Counted from the stretch's first letter, positions 1-6,663 are shown. The stretch: DNA of 9,106 bases from Lachnospiraceae bacterium (GCA_003484785.1 DNAD01000256.1:1-9106); one strand, 5' to 3'. Translations and numbers: made by a program. Notes: a model not told the origin generated them from the letters alone.

Positions 1-521
1 AGATAATCTATTCCTATCCCGGGCTCTACGCGGTCTTTGTATACAGAATAGCTCACGAGCTCTATGATATCGGCGTTCCGCTTATACCGAGGATAATGAC
101 CGAATATGCCCACAGCACTACCGGGATAGACATTCATCCCGGAGCAAGGATAGGAAAACATTTCTTTATAGACCACGGCACCGGGGTGGTAATAGGAGAG
201 ACCACGGTGATAGGAGAGAATGTCAAGCTCTATCAGGGGGTTACCCTGGGAGGCCTGTCCACAAGAGGAGGGCAGTCCCTTAAGGGGACAAAGAGGCATC
301 CCACCATAAAGGATAACGTTACAATATATTCGGGGGCTTCCATTCTCGGCGGAGATACCGTCATCGGCAGGGATGCGGTGATCGGAGGCAATTCCTTTAT
401 AACAAGCTCGGTCCCGGACGGCGCAAGGGTGAGCATAAGGGATCAGGAGCTGAGCATACGCTACGAAGCCGGGCTTCCCGAAAAGCCGGATATCAAAACC
501 GGTCAGATCAATGATGACTGA
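1..521 (+). CDS. cysE: Serine O-acetyltransferase, 5'-truncated by window edge
   Basis: The reading frame is open from base 3, so the gene starts outside the window and the ATG at 96 is an internal Met: the 31 codons before it (including [20 protein letters not shown]) are typical of the end of the helical domain of serine acetyltransferases. The visible 172 residues then form a left-handed beta-helix of hexapeptide repeats. The catalytic Asp-His pair (DHGTG, bases 171-185), the GVTLGG turn and the RHP motif before the last coils are all present. The family transfers acetyl from acetyl-CoA to L-serine, giving O-acetylserine for cysteine synthesis in the cytoplasm. The C-terminal tail ends in ...QINDD rather than the terminal Ile that many CysE proteins use to dock cysteine synthase, so formation of that complex is uncertain. 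The downstream phosphatase gene starts 27 nt after the stop and is probably co-transcribed. Family assignment is firm; only the N-terminus is missing. Confidence 0.93.
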   Translation, partial: IIYSYPGLYAVFVYRIAHELYDIGVPLIPRIMTEYAHSTTGIDIHPGARIGKHFFIDHGTGVVIGETTVIGENVKLYQGVTLGGLSTRGGQSLKGTKRHPTIKDNVTIYSGASILGGDTVIGRDAVIGGNSFITSSVPDGARVSIRDQELSIRYEAGLPEKPDIKTGQINDD

Positions 522-548
522 ACAGAAAGGATTTTACAGGAGGAGACC

Positions 549-1316
549 ATGGACAAGCTTGTTGAACAGATCGCTGAGATAGTAAAGGACTGCGGATTGT
601 TTATCTTAAATGCCGACAGGAGCCGTTCCAATGTGGTGAGTAAGGAGGGACACGCTAATTTTGTCACCCGCTATGATAAAAAGGTTCAGGACATGCTGCA
701 GAGCGAGCTTTTAAAGCTCCTTCCCGGCGCCTCCTTTGTCGGGGAGGAGGAAAAGGAGCACTCCAGGGTGGACGAGGGCTATGCCTTTATCGTCGACCCC
801 ATAGACGGGACAACCAATTTCATAAAGGATTATCACGCAAGCTGCGTTTCCGTGGGCCTTCTTAAGAATAACGAGCAGTATATAGGAGTCGTGTATAATC
901 CCTATGCCGATGAGATGTACTGCGCAAAGGCCGGACAGGGGGCATATCTTAACGGTCAGAGGATAAGGGTATCGGATAAGCCTCTTTCGGAGGGTCTGGT
1001 GATAATAGGAACGGCGCCCTATTATGAGGAACTGACTGACAGGACCTTTGAGTGGGCAAAATATTTCTTCAAAAGATCCCTTGATATAAGAAGAGGCGGG
1101 TCCGCGGCAATAGATCTGTGTAATGTCGCAGTGGGGAGGGCGGAGCTGTTCTTTGAGCTAAGGCTGCAGCCCTGGGACTTCGCTGCGGGAGCCCTTATTG
1201 TAAAGGAAGCGGGAGGATGCGTAAGAACCACGGAGGGAGAGGGGCTTCGGTTTGACAGAGCATGCGGAGTCATCGCCACCAACTACGTATGCAGGGATGA
1301 GAAGCACCCCGATTAA
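549..1316 (+). CDS. Inositol monophosphatase family protein
   Basis: This 255-residue protein has the usual length and motif order of Mg2+-dependent IMPase-family phosphatases. The metal ligands are visible: Glu66 in VGEEE, Asp83 and Asp86 in DPIDGTTNF (83-91), and Asp210 in PWDFAAGALIVKEAGG. An N-terminal KEGHANFVTRYD segment (32-43) matches the family's first signature. The family hydrolyses small phosphate monoesters such as inositol 1-phosphate. Because the gene follows a serine acetyltransferase, a CysQ-like role (removing 3'-phosphoadenosine 5'-phosphate made in sulfate assimilation) was considered, but the DPIDGTTNF form fits IMPase/SuhB better than the DPLDGTKEF form typical of CysQ. 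The true substrate cannot be read from the sequence. The start is set by a strong AGGAGGAG at 538-545. The gene is the last of its transcription unit, ending 29 nt before a terminator stem. Confidence 0.9.
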   Translation: MDKLVEQIAEIVKDCGLFILNADRSRSNVVSKEGHANFVTRYDKKVQDMLQSELLKLLPGASFVGEEEKEHSRVDEGYAFIVDPIDGTTNFIKDYHASCVSVGLLKNNEQYIGVVYNPYADEMYCAKAGQGAYLNGQRIRVSDKPLSEGLVIIGTAPYYEELTDRTFEWAKYFFKRSLDIRRGGSAAIDLCNVAVGRAELFFELRLQPWDFAAGALIVKEAGGCVRTTEGEGLRFDRACGVIATNYVCRDEKHPD

Positions 1317-1345
1317 ACATCCCGGGAGAGCTTTTAGCGAAAAAT

Positions 1346-1376
1346 AAAACCTGCAGCTGTAAAGCTGCAGGTTTTT
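1346..1376. terminator. Bidirectional intrinsic terminator between convergent genes
   Basis: A perfect 13-bp stem (1346-1358 with 1363-1375; core CCTGCAGCT/AGCTGCAGG) closes a GTAA loop. It is followed by TTTTT on the + strand and by TTTTATTTTT on the - strand, so it can end transcription from both sides. It serves the phosphatase gene (stop at 1316) and the Hsp20 gene, whose TAA (1378-1380) lies 2 nt from the base of the stem. Confidence 0.93.
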
Positions 1377-1377
1377 G

Positions 1378-1821
1378 TTATCCTTCAATGGAGATGAACT
1401 TCTTCTCCTCAACCTTGGGTTTTTCCTCCTTCTTTGGGATGGATACCTTAAGAACCCCGTTTTCAAACCTGGCCTTTATATCCTCCTCGGTAAGCTGTTC
1501 GCCCACATAGAAGCTCCTTCTGCAGGAACCGCGGTAACGCTCTCTGCGGATATATCTGCCTTCCTCGTCCTTATCACCGCTTTCGGAGGCGGTCTCTGCG
1601 CTCACGGTGAGATAACCGTCCTTAAGCTCTGCGTTAACGTTTTCCTTCTTATAACCTGGAAGCTCTATATCAAGCTCGAAGCCCTCTGCAGTCTCCTTAA
1701 CATCGGTCTTCATCATCATTACCGGCTCCTTTGCCATGGGGCGCTCTGCATGTCTCCTTATTGCGGGATAGTCAAAAAGATCATCAAATAAGTTTTCTCC
1801 GAAAATACTGGGCATCAACAT
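1378..1821 (-). CDS. hsp20: Small heat-shock protein, Hsp20/alpha-crystallin family
   Basis: This 147-residue protein is a standard bacterial small heat-shock protein, an ATP-independent holdase that binds unfolding proteins in the cytoplasm. A short N-terminal arm beginning MLMPSIFGENLFDDLFDYP precedes the alpha-crystallin domain (about 36-129), which contains the IELPGYKKENV, DGYLTVSAE and ARFENGVLKVSIPK signatures. The C-terminal tail carries the I-X-I oligomerisation motif (Ile143-Ser-Ile145). The first ATG is preferred because AAAGGAGG lies 8 nt upstream; the Met at codon 3 would be too far from it. The gene stands alone, convergent with the phosphatase gene and divergent from the LRR-protein gene. 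A perfect CIRCE operator over its promoter indicates HrcA repression. Family assignment is essentially certain. Confidence 0.97.
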   Translation of the reverse strand: MLMPSIFGENLFDDLFDYPAIRRHAERPMAKEPVMMMKTDVKETAEGFELDIELPGYKKENVNAELKDGYLTVSAETASESGDKDEEGRYIRRERYRGSCRRSFYVGEQLTEEDIKARFENGVLKVSIPKKEEKPKVEEKKFISIEG

Positions 1822-1829
1822 AAGTCATT

Positions 1830-1858
1830 CCTCCTTTACCCGGGAAAGAAGCTTTCCC
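1830..1858 (-). promoter_or_regulatory. hsp20 leader: two competing hairpins, one covering the Shine-Dalgarno
   Basis: On the - strand the roughly 45-nt leader can form two exclusive folds. One pairs GGGAAAG (1858-1852) with CTTTCCC (1848-1842) around a 3-nt loop and leaves the ribosome site free. The other pairs CTTCTTT (1851-1845) with AAAGGAG (1837-1831), seven pairs including one G-U around a 7-nt loop, which hides the Shine-Dalgarno AAAGGAGG (1837-1830). A weak A/U-rich stem over the ribosome site is the layout of RNA thermometers known in small heat-shock genes. The pairing is seen in the sequence; a thermometer function is inference and the free-ribosome-site fold may well dominate. 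Confidence 0.4.
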
Positions 1859-1872
1859 TTTCTCTGAGCATA

Positions 1873-1901
1873 TTTATACCACATCTGTTAGCACTCGTCA
1901 A
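1873..1901 (-). promoter_or_regulatory. Sigma-A-type promoter of hsp20
   Basis: Read on the - strand, TTGACG (1901-1896) is followed by a 17-nt spacer and TATAAA (1878-1873), an almost consensus vegetative promoter. The start point would fall near 1866, giving a leader of about 45 nt. The -35 box lies mostly in the spacer of the CIRCE operator, so a bound HrcA would block RNA polymerase directly. Confidence 0.85.
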
Positions 1902-1914
1902 TAGTGAGTGCTAA
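1888..1914. promoter_or_regulatory. CIRCE operator (HrcA binding site), perfect consensus
   Basis: The inverted repeat TTAGCACTC-N9-GAGTGCTAA (arms 1888-1896 and 1906-1914) matches the published CIRCE consensus at every arm position. CIRCE is the operator of the heat-shock repressor HrcA, classically found before the dnaK and groE operons. Here it covers the promoter of the Hsp20 gene on the - strand. Its centre is roughly 100 bp upstream of the promoter proposed for the divergent LRR-protein gene, too far for obvious direct control there. Confidence 0.96.
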
Positions 1915-1918
1915 TAAA

Positions 1919-1938
1919 AATTGTGAAAAAATTGTGAA
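1919..1938. repeat. Tandem AATTGTGAA repeat with 11-bp period
   Basis: AATTGTGAA occurs at 1919-1927 and again at 1930-1938, one helical turn apart, in an A/T-rich tract directly upstream of the hsp20 -35 box and CIRCE. It could be a UP-element-like tract that helps RNA polymerase, or two half-sites for a further regulator. The repeat is visible; the function is unknown. Confidence 0.45.
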
Positions 1939-2001
1939 CAAGGCTGTGTCCTCCGCCGGCCGGGAACAGTGAGCTGTAATCTCGCTTTTTTGAAGGGCCT
2001 G

Positions 2002-2010
2002 TGGTACAAT
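2002..2010 (+). promoter_or_regulatory. Probable extended -10 promoter for the LRR/two-component block
   Basis: TGG-TACAAT (2002-2010) fits an extended -10 element, TGN followed by a near-consensus hexamer. No good -35 box is found 17 nt upstream, which is common for extended -10 promoters. The start would be near 2017, giving a leader of about 64 nt. The following gene has a GAGGGG ribosome site at 2067-2072. This is the only convincing + strand promoter in the 259-nt intergenic region 1822-2080. Confidence 0.55.
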
Positions 2011-2080
2011 AAAAAAAGGCGCAGTTCAGAGCAAGCACACTGCTGTCATTTAAAAACAGGATCACCGAGGGGATACGAAT

Positions 2081-3916
2081 ATGATCAGAAGATTAATATC
2101 AGGTAAAAGCATAATCAGGTTTCTTACGGCCATTTATGTCGTCATGGCGCTTTCTCTTCCTGTCGGGGCTACGGAAGCGGGGGATGAGCTTATTGAGAGG
2201 GATGATTACGAACAATGCGGGGATGATGCGTTTTATAGCATCTCCGACAATGTAATAACCTTCAGCGGAAGCGGAGCGCTCTGGGAGGAGAGCGCCTATC
2301 AGGCGGGATTTCCCTGGAATACCTATAAGGACACCCTGACCTCTGCCATCTTTGACAGCGGTATTACCTCCATACCTGCCTATGCCTTCTACGGCTTTGA
2401 AGCTCTGTCCGGGACTGACATGGCAGACTCCATAGAGAGGATCGGAAGCAGCGCTTTTTCGGAAACCTCACTGACGGGCAGCGTTTCTCTTCCGGATGAC
2501 CTTGTGAGCATCGGAACGCGAGTATTTCCGGATACGGTCTCGGGCTTTTCCATCAGCTCTTCAAATTCCGATTTTGTCAGTGCTAACGGAGTGCTTTACG
2601 ATAAGGAAAGAAGAAAGCTTTTGATCTATCCGGGAGGAAGGACCAATTCATACTACTCGATACCGGATGGAGTGACCTCCATAGCAGACTATGCCTTCGA
2701 CAGCGACCGCTTAAAGGAGCTGTATATTCCGGCCTCGCTGACCGAGCTGGCTCCGAAGGCTCTTTACGATATCCCGGCCATAGAGTACTTTACCGTTTCG
2801 GGAGACAATACCGTTTTTGCCTCCGACAGCGGAAATCTCTACTCTAAGGACTTCAGCGAGCTTATAAAGGGGGCGGTGGGAAGGACCGGTTCCATAAAGC
2901 TGCATCAGAATACGATGTTCATCGACAGCTATGCCTTTTACGGTTCACGGGCAAGCTCCATAGAGTTTTCCATAGGGCTTTCGAGCATAGGAGAATATGC
3001 CTTTGTTAACTGTACCTCTCTGAAAACCCTGTATTCGGTTCCGGTTTCACTGAAGCTTATAAACGCTTATACCTTTAATACTGCTTCCGAGGTGGAGAGC
3101 GGCAGCTATAAGACCGCAGTTAACGATATCTACTATAACGGTTCACAGAAGGAATGGAGCAGGATAACGATAGGCACCTGCAATGATTCGCTGTATAATG
3201 CGGTGCTGCATTATAATTCCGGGGGCATGGTATCCGAGGTGGTCGTGGCGGTAAACGAAAGGCTCGATATGAGATCACTGCTGGGTACTATGTACAAAAG
3301 ATTCAGCATATCCCCGGAAAAAAACGTTGTGGTCGACGGTACGATGTTCAAGCCCTTAAAGCCCGGCACATTCAGGATCTGCGCCTATGTAAGGAGAGGG
3401 GATCACTGGGAGGTGGAGCATGAGATCAATGTTGAGGCCGTACAGCCGAAATTTACCGTTAAAAAGGTAAAGCTGACAAAATACGGACAGCTTTTTAACG
3501 CCGCAGCTTACCTTGACACAAGACTTAAGCCTACAAGCTGGCGGACCTCCGATGTGGGGGTGGCCTCGGTAAACACTCTTTCCGGCCTTGTTACCGCTCA
3601 GAAGAACGGTACGGCAAAAATAAGCGCTGTATTCGGAGAAGGAAGCGATGCCGCCGTCTATTCCATAAGAGTTAAGGTCGTGATCCCGAAGATAAGCCGG
3701 AAAAGGATAAGCATGCTGGTGGGAGCAAGGTTCAACCTGAAGATGAAGCATACAAAGCTGACTCCGGTATGGAGCAGCACCAACACCAGAGTGGCCACGG
3801 TGGACAGCAGGGGAAGGGTTACGGCGCTGGCTGCAGGCACGGCTGTCATAAAGGCTACGATAGAAAATGTGGATTATACGTGCACTGTAACTGTCAAGAA
3901 CGGGAATAAGCTCTGA
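2081..3916 (+). CDS. Secreted BspA-like LRR protein with C-terminal Big2 Ig-like domains
   Basis: This 611-residue protein starts with a signal peptide (positively charged MIRRLISGKS, hydrophobic stretch about 11-28, probable cleavage after VGA at 30). Residues about 41-105 match the leading module of BspA-like proteins (CGDDAFYSIS..., FSGSGALW, PWNTYKD). LRR_5-type repeats follow to about 335, with recurring cores such as TSIPAYAFYG, ERIGSSAF, TSIADYAF and SSIGEYAF, then the typical YYNGSQKEWSRITIG cap (351-365). A weak beta-rich segment (about 384-453) precedes two Big2-like domains (about 458-534 and 537-606) with WRTSDVGVASV and WSSTNTRVATV motifs. There is no LPXTG, SLH or transmembrane anchor at the C-terminus, so it is probably released or held non-covalently. 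Such proteins usually bind host, cell or polysaccharide ligands; the ligand here is unknown. Its stop is 24 nt before the sensor kinase gene, implying co-transcription. Confidence 0.9.
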   Translation: MIRRLISGKSIIRFLTAIYVVMALSLPVGATEAGDELIERDDYEQCGDDAFYSISDNVITFSGSGALWEESAYQAGFPWNTYKDTLTSAIFDSGITSIPAYAFYGFEALSGTDMADSIERIGSSAFSETSLTGSVSLPDDLVSIGTRVFPDTVSGFSISSSNSDFVSANGVLYDKERRKLLIYPGGRTNSYYSIPDGVTSIADYAFDSDRLKELYIPASLTELAPKALYDIPAIEYFTVSGDNTVFASDSGNLYSKDFSELIKGAVGRTGSIKLHQNTMFIDSYAFYGSRASSIEFSIGLSSIGEYAFVNCTSLKTLYSVPVSLKLINAYTFNTASEVESGSYKTAVNDIYYNGSQKEWSRITIGTCNDSLYNAVLHYNSGGMVSEVVVAVNERLDMRSLLGTMYKRFSISPEKNVVVDGTMFKPLKPGTFRICAYVRRGDHWEVEHEINVEAVQPKFTVKKVKLTKYGQLFNAAAYLDTRLKPTSWRTSDVGVASVNTLSGLVTAQKNGTAKISAVFGEGSDAAVYSIRVKVVIPKISRKRISMLVGARFNLKMKHTKLTPVWSSTNTRVATVDSRGRVTALAAGTAVIKATIENVDYTCTVTVKNGNKL

Positions 3917-3940
3917 GAAAAAGCTGGAGATCGGGCTTTA

Positions 3941-5725
3941 ATGAAAAACAGAAGTATCCGGACCATTTTATCCACATATTTCATCATTCTGGCGACCGCC
4001 ATCTTCCTGGGGGTCTCTGTCATCTATATGTTCCTTCAGTACAGGACCTTGCGCAGGCAGGCCGAAGAGAGCCTTGCCGCCGTCTCCGGGGGCACTGCCG
4101 TAAGCCTCAGGCAGGGCATTCGGGAAATGGATACGATCCTGCTTTATTCCATCGAGTCTGATGAAATGAAATCCGCCTTTCTGGAATACGGTGAGGACAT
4201 CACGCCCTTCCGCCGCAATCAGGTGAGGGGAGAGCTTGCCTCACAGCTGATACGCTTAAAGGGCTTTAATTTTGACGTGCTGCAGCTGAATGTCTACGGG
4301 ATGGACGGAAGAGGCTACGGGGTAGGAAGCTACAACGGAGACCTGAACGTTTTGATAGACTCCTGCGGCTGGTATGAGGAGGCCGTTGATAAGAAGGGCA
4401 GGTGCGTGATAACGGCGCCCGAGAAGGATGAGCTTGTTTCCGAAGCCTCCGGCTTTGACCCTGATACTCTGTATATTTCCCTCTACAGGATGTTTTATAA
4501 CGAATTTCATATCCCCATGGGCTTTATAGGCGTAAAGGAGCGCTATGACAGGTTTTTCTCCTCCGTCATCTCAAAGGCCGCTCCCTACGAGCCGGAGCTT
4601 GCGGTGTATGACCCGGAGGGGGACAGGCTGTATCCCGAAGGGCAGGTTTTTGATTATCTTTCAGAGAGGGAGGGGGACGAAAAAAGCGCCGAAATTGTCA
4701 ATGCCCTGACCGGCAGAAAGCAGTATGTCACCTTTACCGAGGTAAAGGACTATGACCTTACCATAAGCTCTGCGGTGGATCGTTCGGAATTCATGGCTTA
4801 TGTATACCGAAACCTCCTTACGGGGATCCCGGCGGTGCTTCTTGTATTCGCGGCTTCCCTTCTGATCTCTGCCTTTCTTTCGGGTAAGCTTTCCGATCCT
4901 CTGAGAAGGATGTACGATTTTTTATCTGACCGGGATAAGGGACACTTTAAGAAGCTTGAGCTTTCCGATACCGGGATAAGGGAGATCGATGCCCTGAGAG
5001 ATTCTCTTAATAACAATATAAGCTATCAGGAGAGCGCTGCCCGGACCATGCTGACCCTTAAGGAGCAGGAGCTGCAGGCACAGATGCTGGCGCTTCAGGC
5101 ACAGATGAACCCCCACTTTCTCTATAATTCCCTTTCCACCATAGCGGAGCTTGCAAGCGAGGGCGAGGTGGGACAGGTGTCGGAAATGTGCGGGGACATC
5201 ACCTCGATCCTTCGCTATATCTCCTCCAACAGGGAGCAGAGGATGAGAGTGGAGGAAGAGATGGAACAGGTAGATATCTACTTAAACATAATGAAGAGGC
5301 GCTACGGAGAGGATCTGAATTACGTTTACGAGATCGATGACGATATCCTTGACTGCATGGTACCCAAGCTCTGCGTTCAGCTCCTGGTAGAGAACGCCGT
5401 AAAGTCGGTCACTAAAAAGCTCCCGCCCTGGGAGATAAGGGTAGAGGGGCACAGGGCAGGGGATGACTGGGCCGTAACGGTTTACGACAACGGAGGAGGG
5501 TTTGAAGAGGAGGTGGACAGGCATCTGCGCTCGTCAATGGATGATATCCTTGAGACCGGAACTCTTCCGAGCCTTAAGATAAAGGGCATGGGGATACTGA
5601 ACATATTTATCCGCCTCTATCTTCTGGACGGGATCCCCTTTATCTTTGATTTCGGAAACAGAAAAGAGGGCGGGGCTTTTGTGACCGTGGGAGGGCACGT
5701 ACATGAGAAGGATCGAGCATTATAA
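3941..5725 (+). CDS. YesM-type sensor histidine kinase
   Basis: This 594-residue membrane kinase has one transmembrane helix near the N-terminus (about 11-33) and a second at about 292-314. They flank an extracellular domain of about 255 residues that resembles a dCache sensor (GWYEEAVDKKG, LYISLYRMFYN, GFIGVKERYDRF). A short HAMP-like linker and a coiled coil (about 360-388) lead to the His_kinase core: the phospho-accepting His392 in MNPHFLYNSL, the N box Asn485 in LLVENAV, and ATP-lid motifs DNGGG (516-520) and GMGILNIFIRL (549-559). The family autophosphorylates and passes phosphate to an AraC-type partner, here the overlapping downstream gene. The N box departs from the usual QPLVENAIxHG: Leu replaces Pro and SV replaces HG. 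The start has only a modest ribosome site (GGAGA at 3926-3930), fitting coupling to the preceding gene. Control of the downstream sugar transporter is inferred from position. Confidence 0.93.
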   Translation: MKNRSIRTILSTYFIILATAIFLGVSVIYMFLQYRTLRRQAEESLAAVSGGTAVSLRQGIREMDTILLYSIESDEMKSAFLEYGEDITPFRRNQVRGELASQLIRLKGFNFDVLQLNVYGMDGRGYGVGSYNGDLNVLIDSCGWYEEAVDKKGRCVITAPEKDELVSEASGFDPDTLYISLYRMFYNEFHIPMGFIGVKERYDRFFSSVISKAAPYEPELAVYDPEGDRLYPEGQVFDYLSEREGDEKSAEIVNALTGRKQYVTFTEVKDYDLTISSAVDRSEFMAYVYRNLLTGIPAVLLVFAASLLISAFLSGKLSDPLRRMYDFLSDRDKGHFKKLELSDTGIREIDALRDSLNNNISYQESAARTMLTLKEQELQAQMLALQAQMNPHFLYNSLSTIAELASEGEVGQVSEMCGDITSILRYISSNREQRMRVEEEMEQVDIYLNIMKRRYGEDLNYVYEIDDDILDCMVPKLCVQLLVENAVKSVTKKLPPWEIRVEGHRAGDDWAVTVYDNGGGFEEEVDRHLRSSMDDILETGTLPSLKIKGMGILNIFIRLYLLDGIPFIFDFGNRKEGGAFVTVGGHVHEKDRAL

Positions 5726-6458
5726 CGTCCTGTTGGCAGATGACGAGTTTCATTTAAGGCAGTCACTGGGCAGAAGGATATCGGAGCTTGATAAAAGCTT
5801 TCAGGTCGCGGCCGAGTGCCCGGATGGGCGGTCTGCCTTAAAGGCGCTTTCGGAAAACGATATCCATGTGGTCTTTACGGACATAAGAATGCCGGAGATG
5901 GACGGTCTTGCGCTTTCGGGGGAGATCCGTGAGCATTATCCCGATGTGGCGTGCGTGATCCTTTCGGGCTATGCCGATTTTGATTACGCCAAGGAAGCGC
6001 TCAGACAGGGAGTGTTTGACTATCTGTTAAAGCCCGTTTCGGACGAGGAGCTGGAGGGCGTGCTGGGAAAGCTTTCGGTTAAGCTGTCCGGGCTCTATGA
6101 GCTGCCCGGTGATGAGGCGGCATCGGGAAAGAGCGCCGAGGAGCTGGCCTCATATCTGGAGCAGTATCTTATAAGGCATTACAGGGAAGAGGTGGATATG
6201 GGAGAGATCGCTTCCCGCCTGGGGATCACCTCCGCCTATTTAAGCAAGGTATTTTCAAGGGCCTATGGCGAATCCCCCAGCAGGTTCCTCACGGCCCTTC
6301 GGATAAATGAGGCCAAGAGGCTTCTGATATCCACGAATGAGCCCGTGGCCAGGGTGGGGGAGCTTACGGGCTATCCGGATCAGTTTTATTTCAGCCGTAC
6401 CTTCAGAAAGGAGACCGGGGAAAACCCCACCGCCTGGCGCAGGAAGGGCACGCTGTGA
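5703..6458 (+). CDS. Response regulator with AraC-type DNA-binding domain (YesN-like, compact)
   Basis: The 251-residue protein has an N-terminal receiver domain (about 6-125). The acidic pair is Asp13-Asp14, the phosphorylation site Asp60 in FTDIRMPEMDG, the switch Ser88 in ILSGYADF, and the conserved Lys110 in LLKP. A short linker leads to two AraC-family helix-turn-helix units (about 150-248) with MGEIASRLGITSAYLSKVF and VGELTGYPDQFYFSRTFRK. Many YesN proteins run to about 500 residues with a long middle region; this one lacks that region and is a compact form. It overlaps the kinase gene by 23 nt, with GGAGG at 5690-5694 placed 8 nt before its ATG, so the two are translationally coupled and almost certainly partners. 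It probably activates the downstream sugar transporter promoter; that target is inference. Confidence 0.95.
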   Translation: MRRIEHYNVLLADDEFHLRQSLGRRISELDKSFQVAAECPDGRSALKALSENDIHVVFTDIRMPEMDGLALSGEIREHYPDVACVILSGYADFDYAKEALRQGVFDYLLKPVSDEELEGVLGKLSVKLSGLYELPGDEAASGKSAEELASYLEQYLIRHYREEVDMGEIASRLGITSAYLSKVFSRAYGESPSRFLTALRINEAKRLLISTNEPVARVGELTGYPDQFYFSRTFRKETGENPTAWRRKGTL

Positions 6459-6579
6459 GCGGTAAGCTGCAGCCGCAGCCAGACAGACTGTGTATAATTT
6501 CAAGGTGCTGCTTTTGCACCGGTTAAAAAAGTCCATAATAATTCCCGAAAACTGCATGGAAGATGACACGGAGTCTGGT

Positions 6580-6585
6580 TATACT
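6580..6585 (+). promoter_or_regulatory. Candidate internal promoter before the transporter genes
   Basis: Within the 210-nt gap 6459-6668, TATACT (6580-6585) is a good -10 hexamer, with TGGAAG 17 nt upstream as a poor -35. Weak -35 boxes are expected at promoters that need an AraC-type activator. A perfect TATAAT at 6493-6498 and a TTGCAC-N17-AATAAT pair (6514-6542) are alternatives. The gap also has a 5-bp GGTGC/GCACC hairpin (6504-6520) without a T-run, so no terminator was found and read-through from the regulator gene is possible. Confidence 0.35.
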
Positions 6586-6614
6586 GTACAAAAAGCTTCA
6601 TGTCGGAAAGGGAT

Positions 6615-6635
6615 AGCTGTACTTATTTCACAGCT
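6615..6635 (+). repeat. Inverted repeat in the transporter leader
   Basis: AGCTGT (6615-6620) and ACAGCT (6630-6635) form a perfect 6-bp inverted repeat around 9 nt. It lies about 30 nt downstream of the TATACT candidate and 33 nt before the permease start codon. It could be an operator for a dimeric repressor or an mRNA hairpin in the leader. The 21-nt span fits either; nothing in the sequence decides. Confidence 0.4.
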
Positions 6636-6657
6636 TTACCAAAGACAGCAGGGTTCA

Positions 6658-6663
6658 GGGAGG
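6658..6663 (+). promoter_or_regulatory. Ribosome binding site fixing the first permease start
   Basis: GGGAGG lies 5 nt before the ATG at 6669. The same frame opens earlier at 6600, but that codon has no ribosome site and would add 23 polar residues before the normal start of a MalF-like permease, so 6669 is chosen. Confidence 0.85.

Noticed and set aside
96..98. ATG at 96 as the start of the acetyltransferase
   Set aside because: The frame is open upstream to base 3 and encodes conserved residues of the family, so this is an internal methionine of a gene cut by the window edge.
549..1316. Assigning the phosphatase as CysQ because it follows a cysteine-biosynthesis gene
   Set aside because: Its DPIDGTTNF motif is of the IMPase/SuhB type. 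Position alone is not enough to name the substrate.
1375..1791. Open frame of 138 codons on the + strand opposite hsp20
   Set aside because: It lies entirely antisense to a textbook Hsp20 gene, has no ribosome site, and its start falls inside the terminator. It is a shadow of the real gene.
6504..6520. GGTGC/GCACC hairpin as a terminator after the response regulator
   Set aside because: The stem is only 5 bp and is followed on the + strand by GGTTAAAAAAG, not a T-run.
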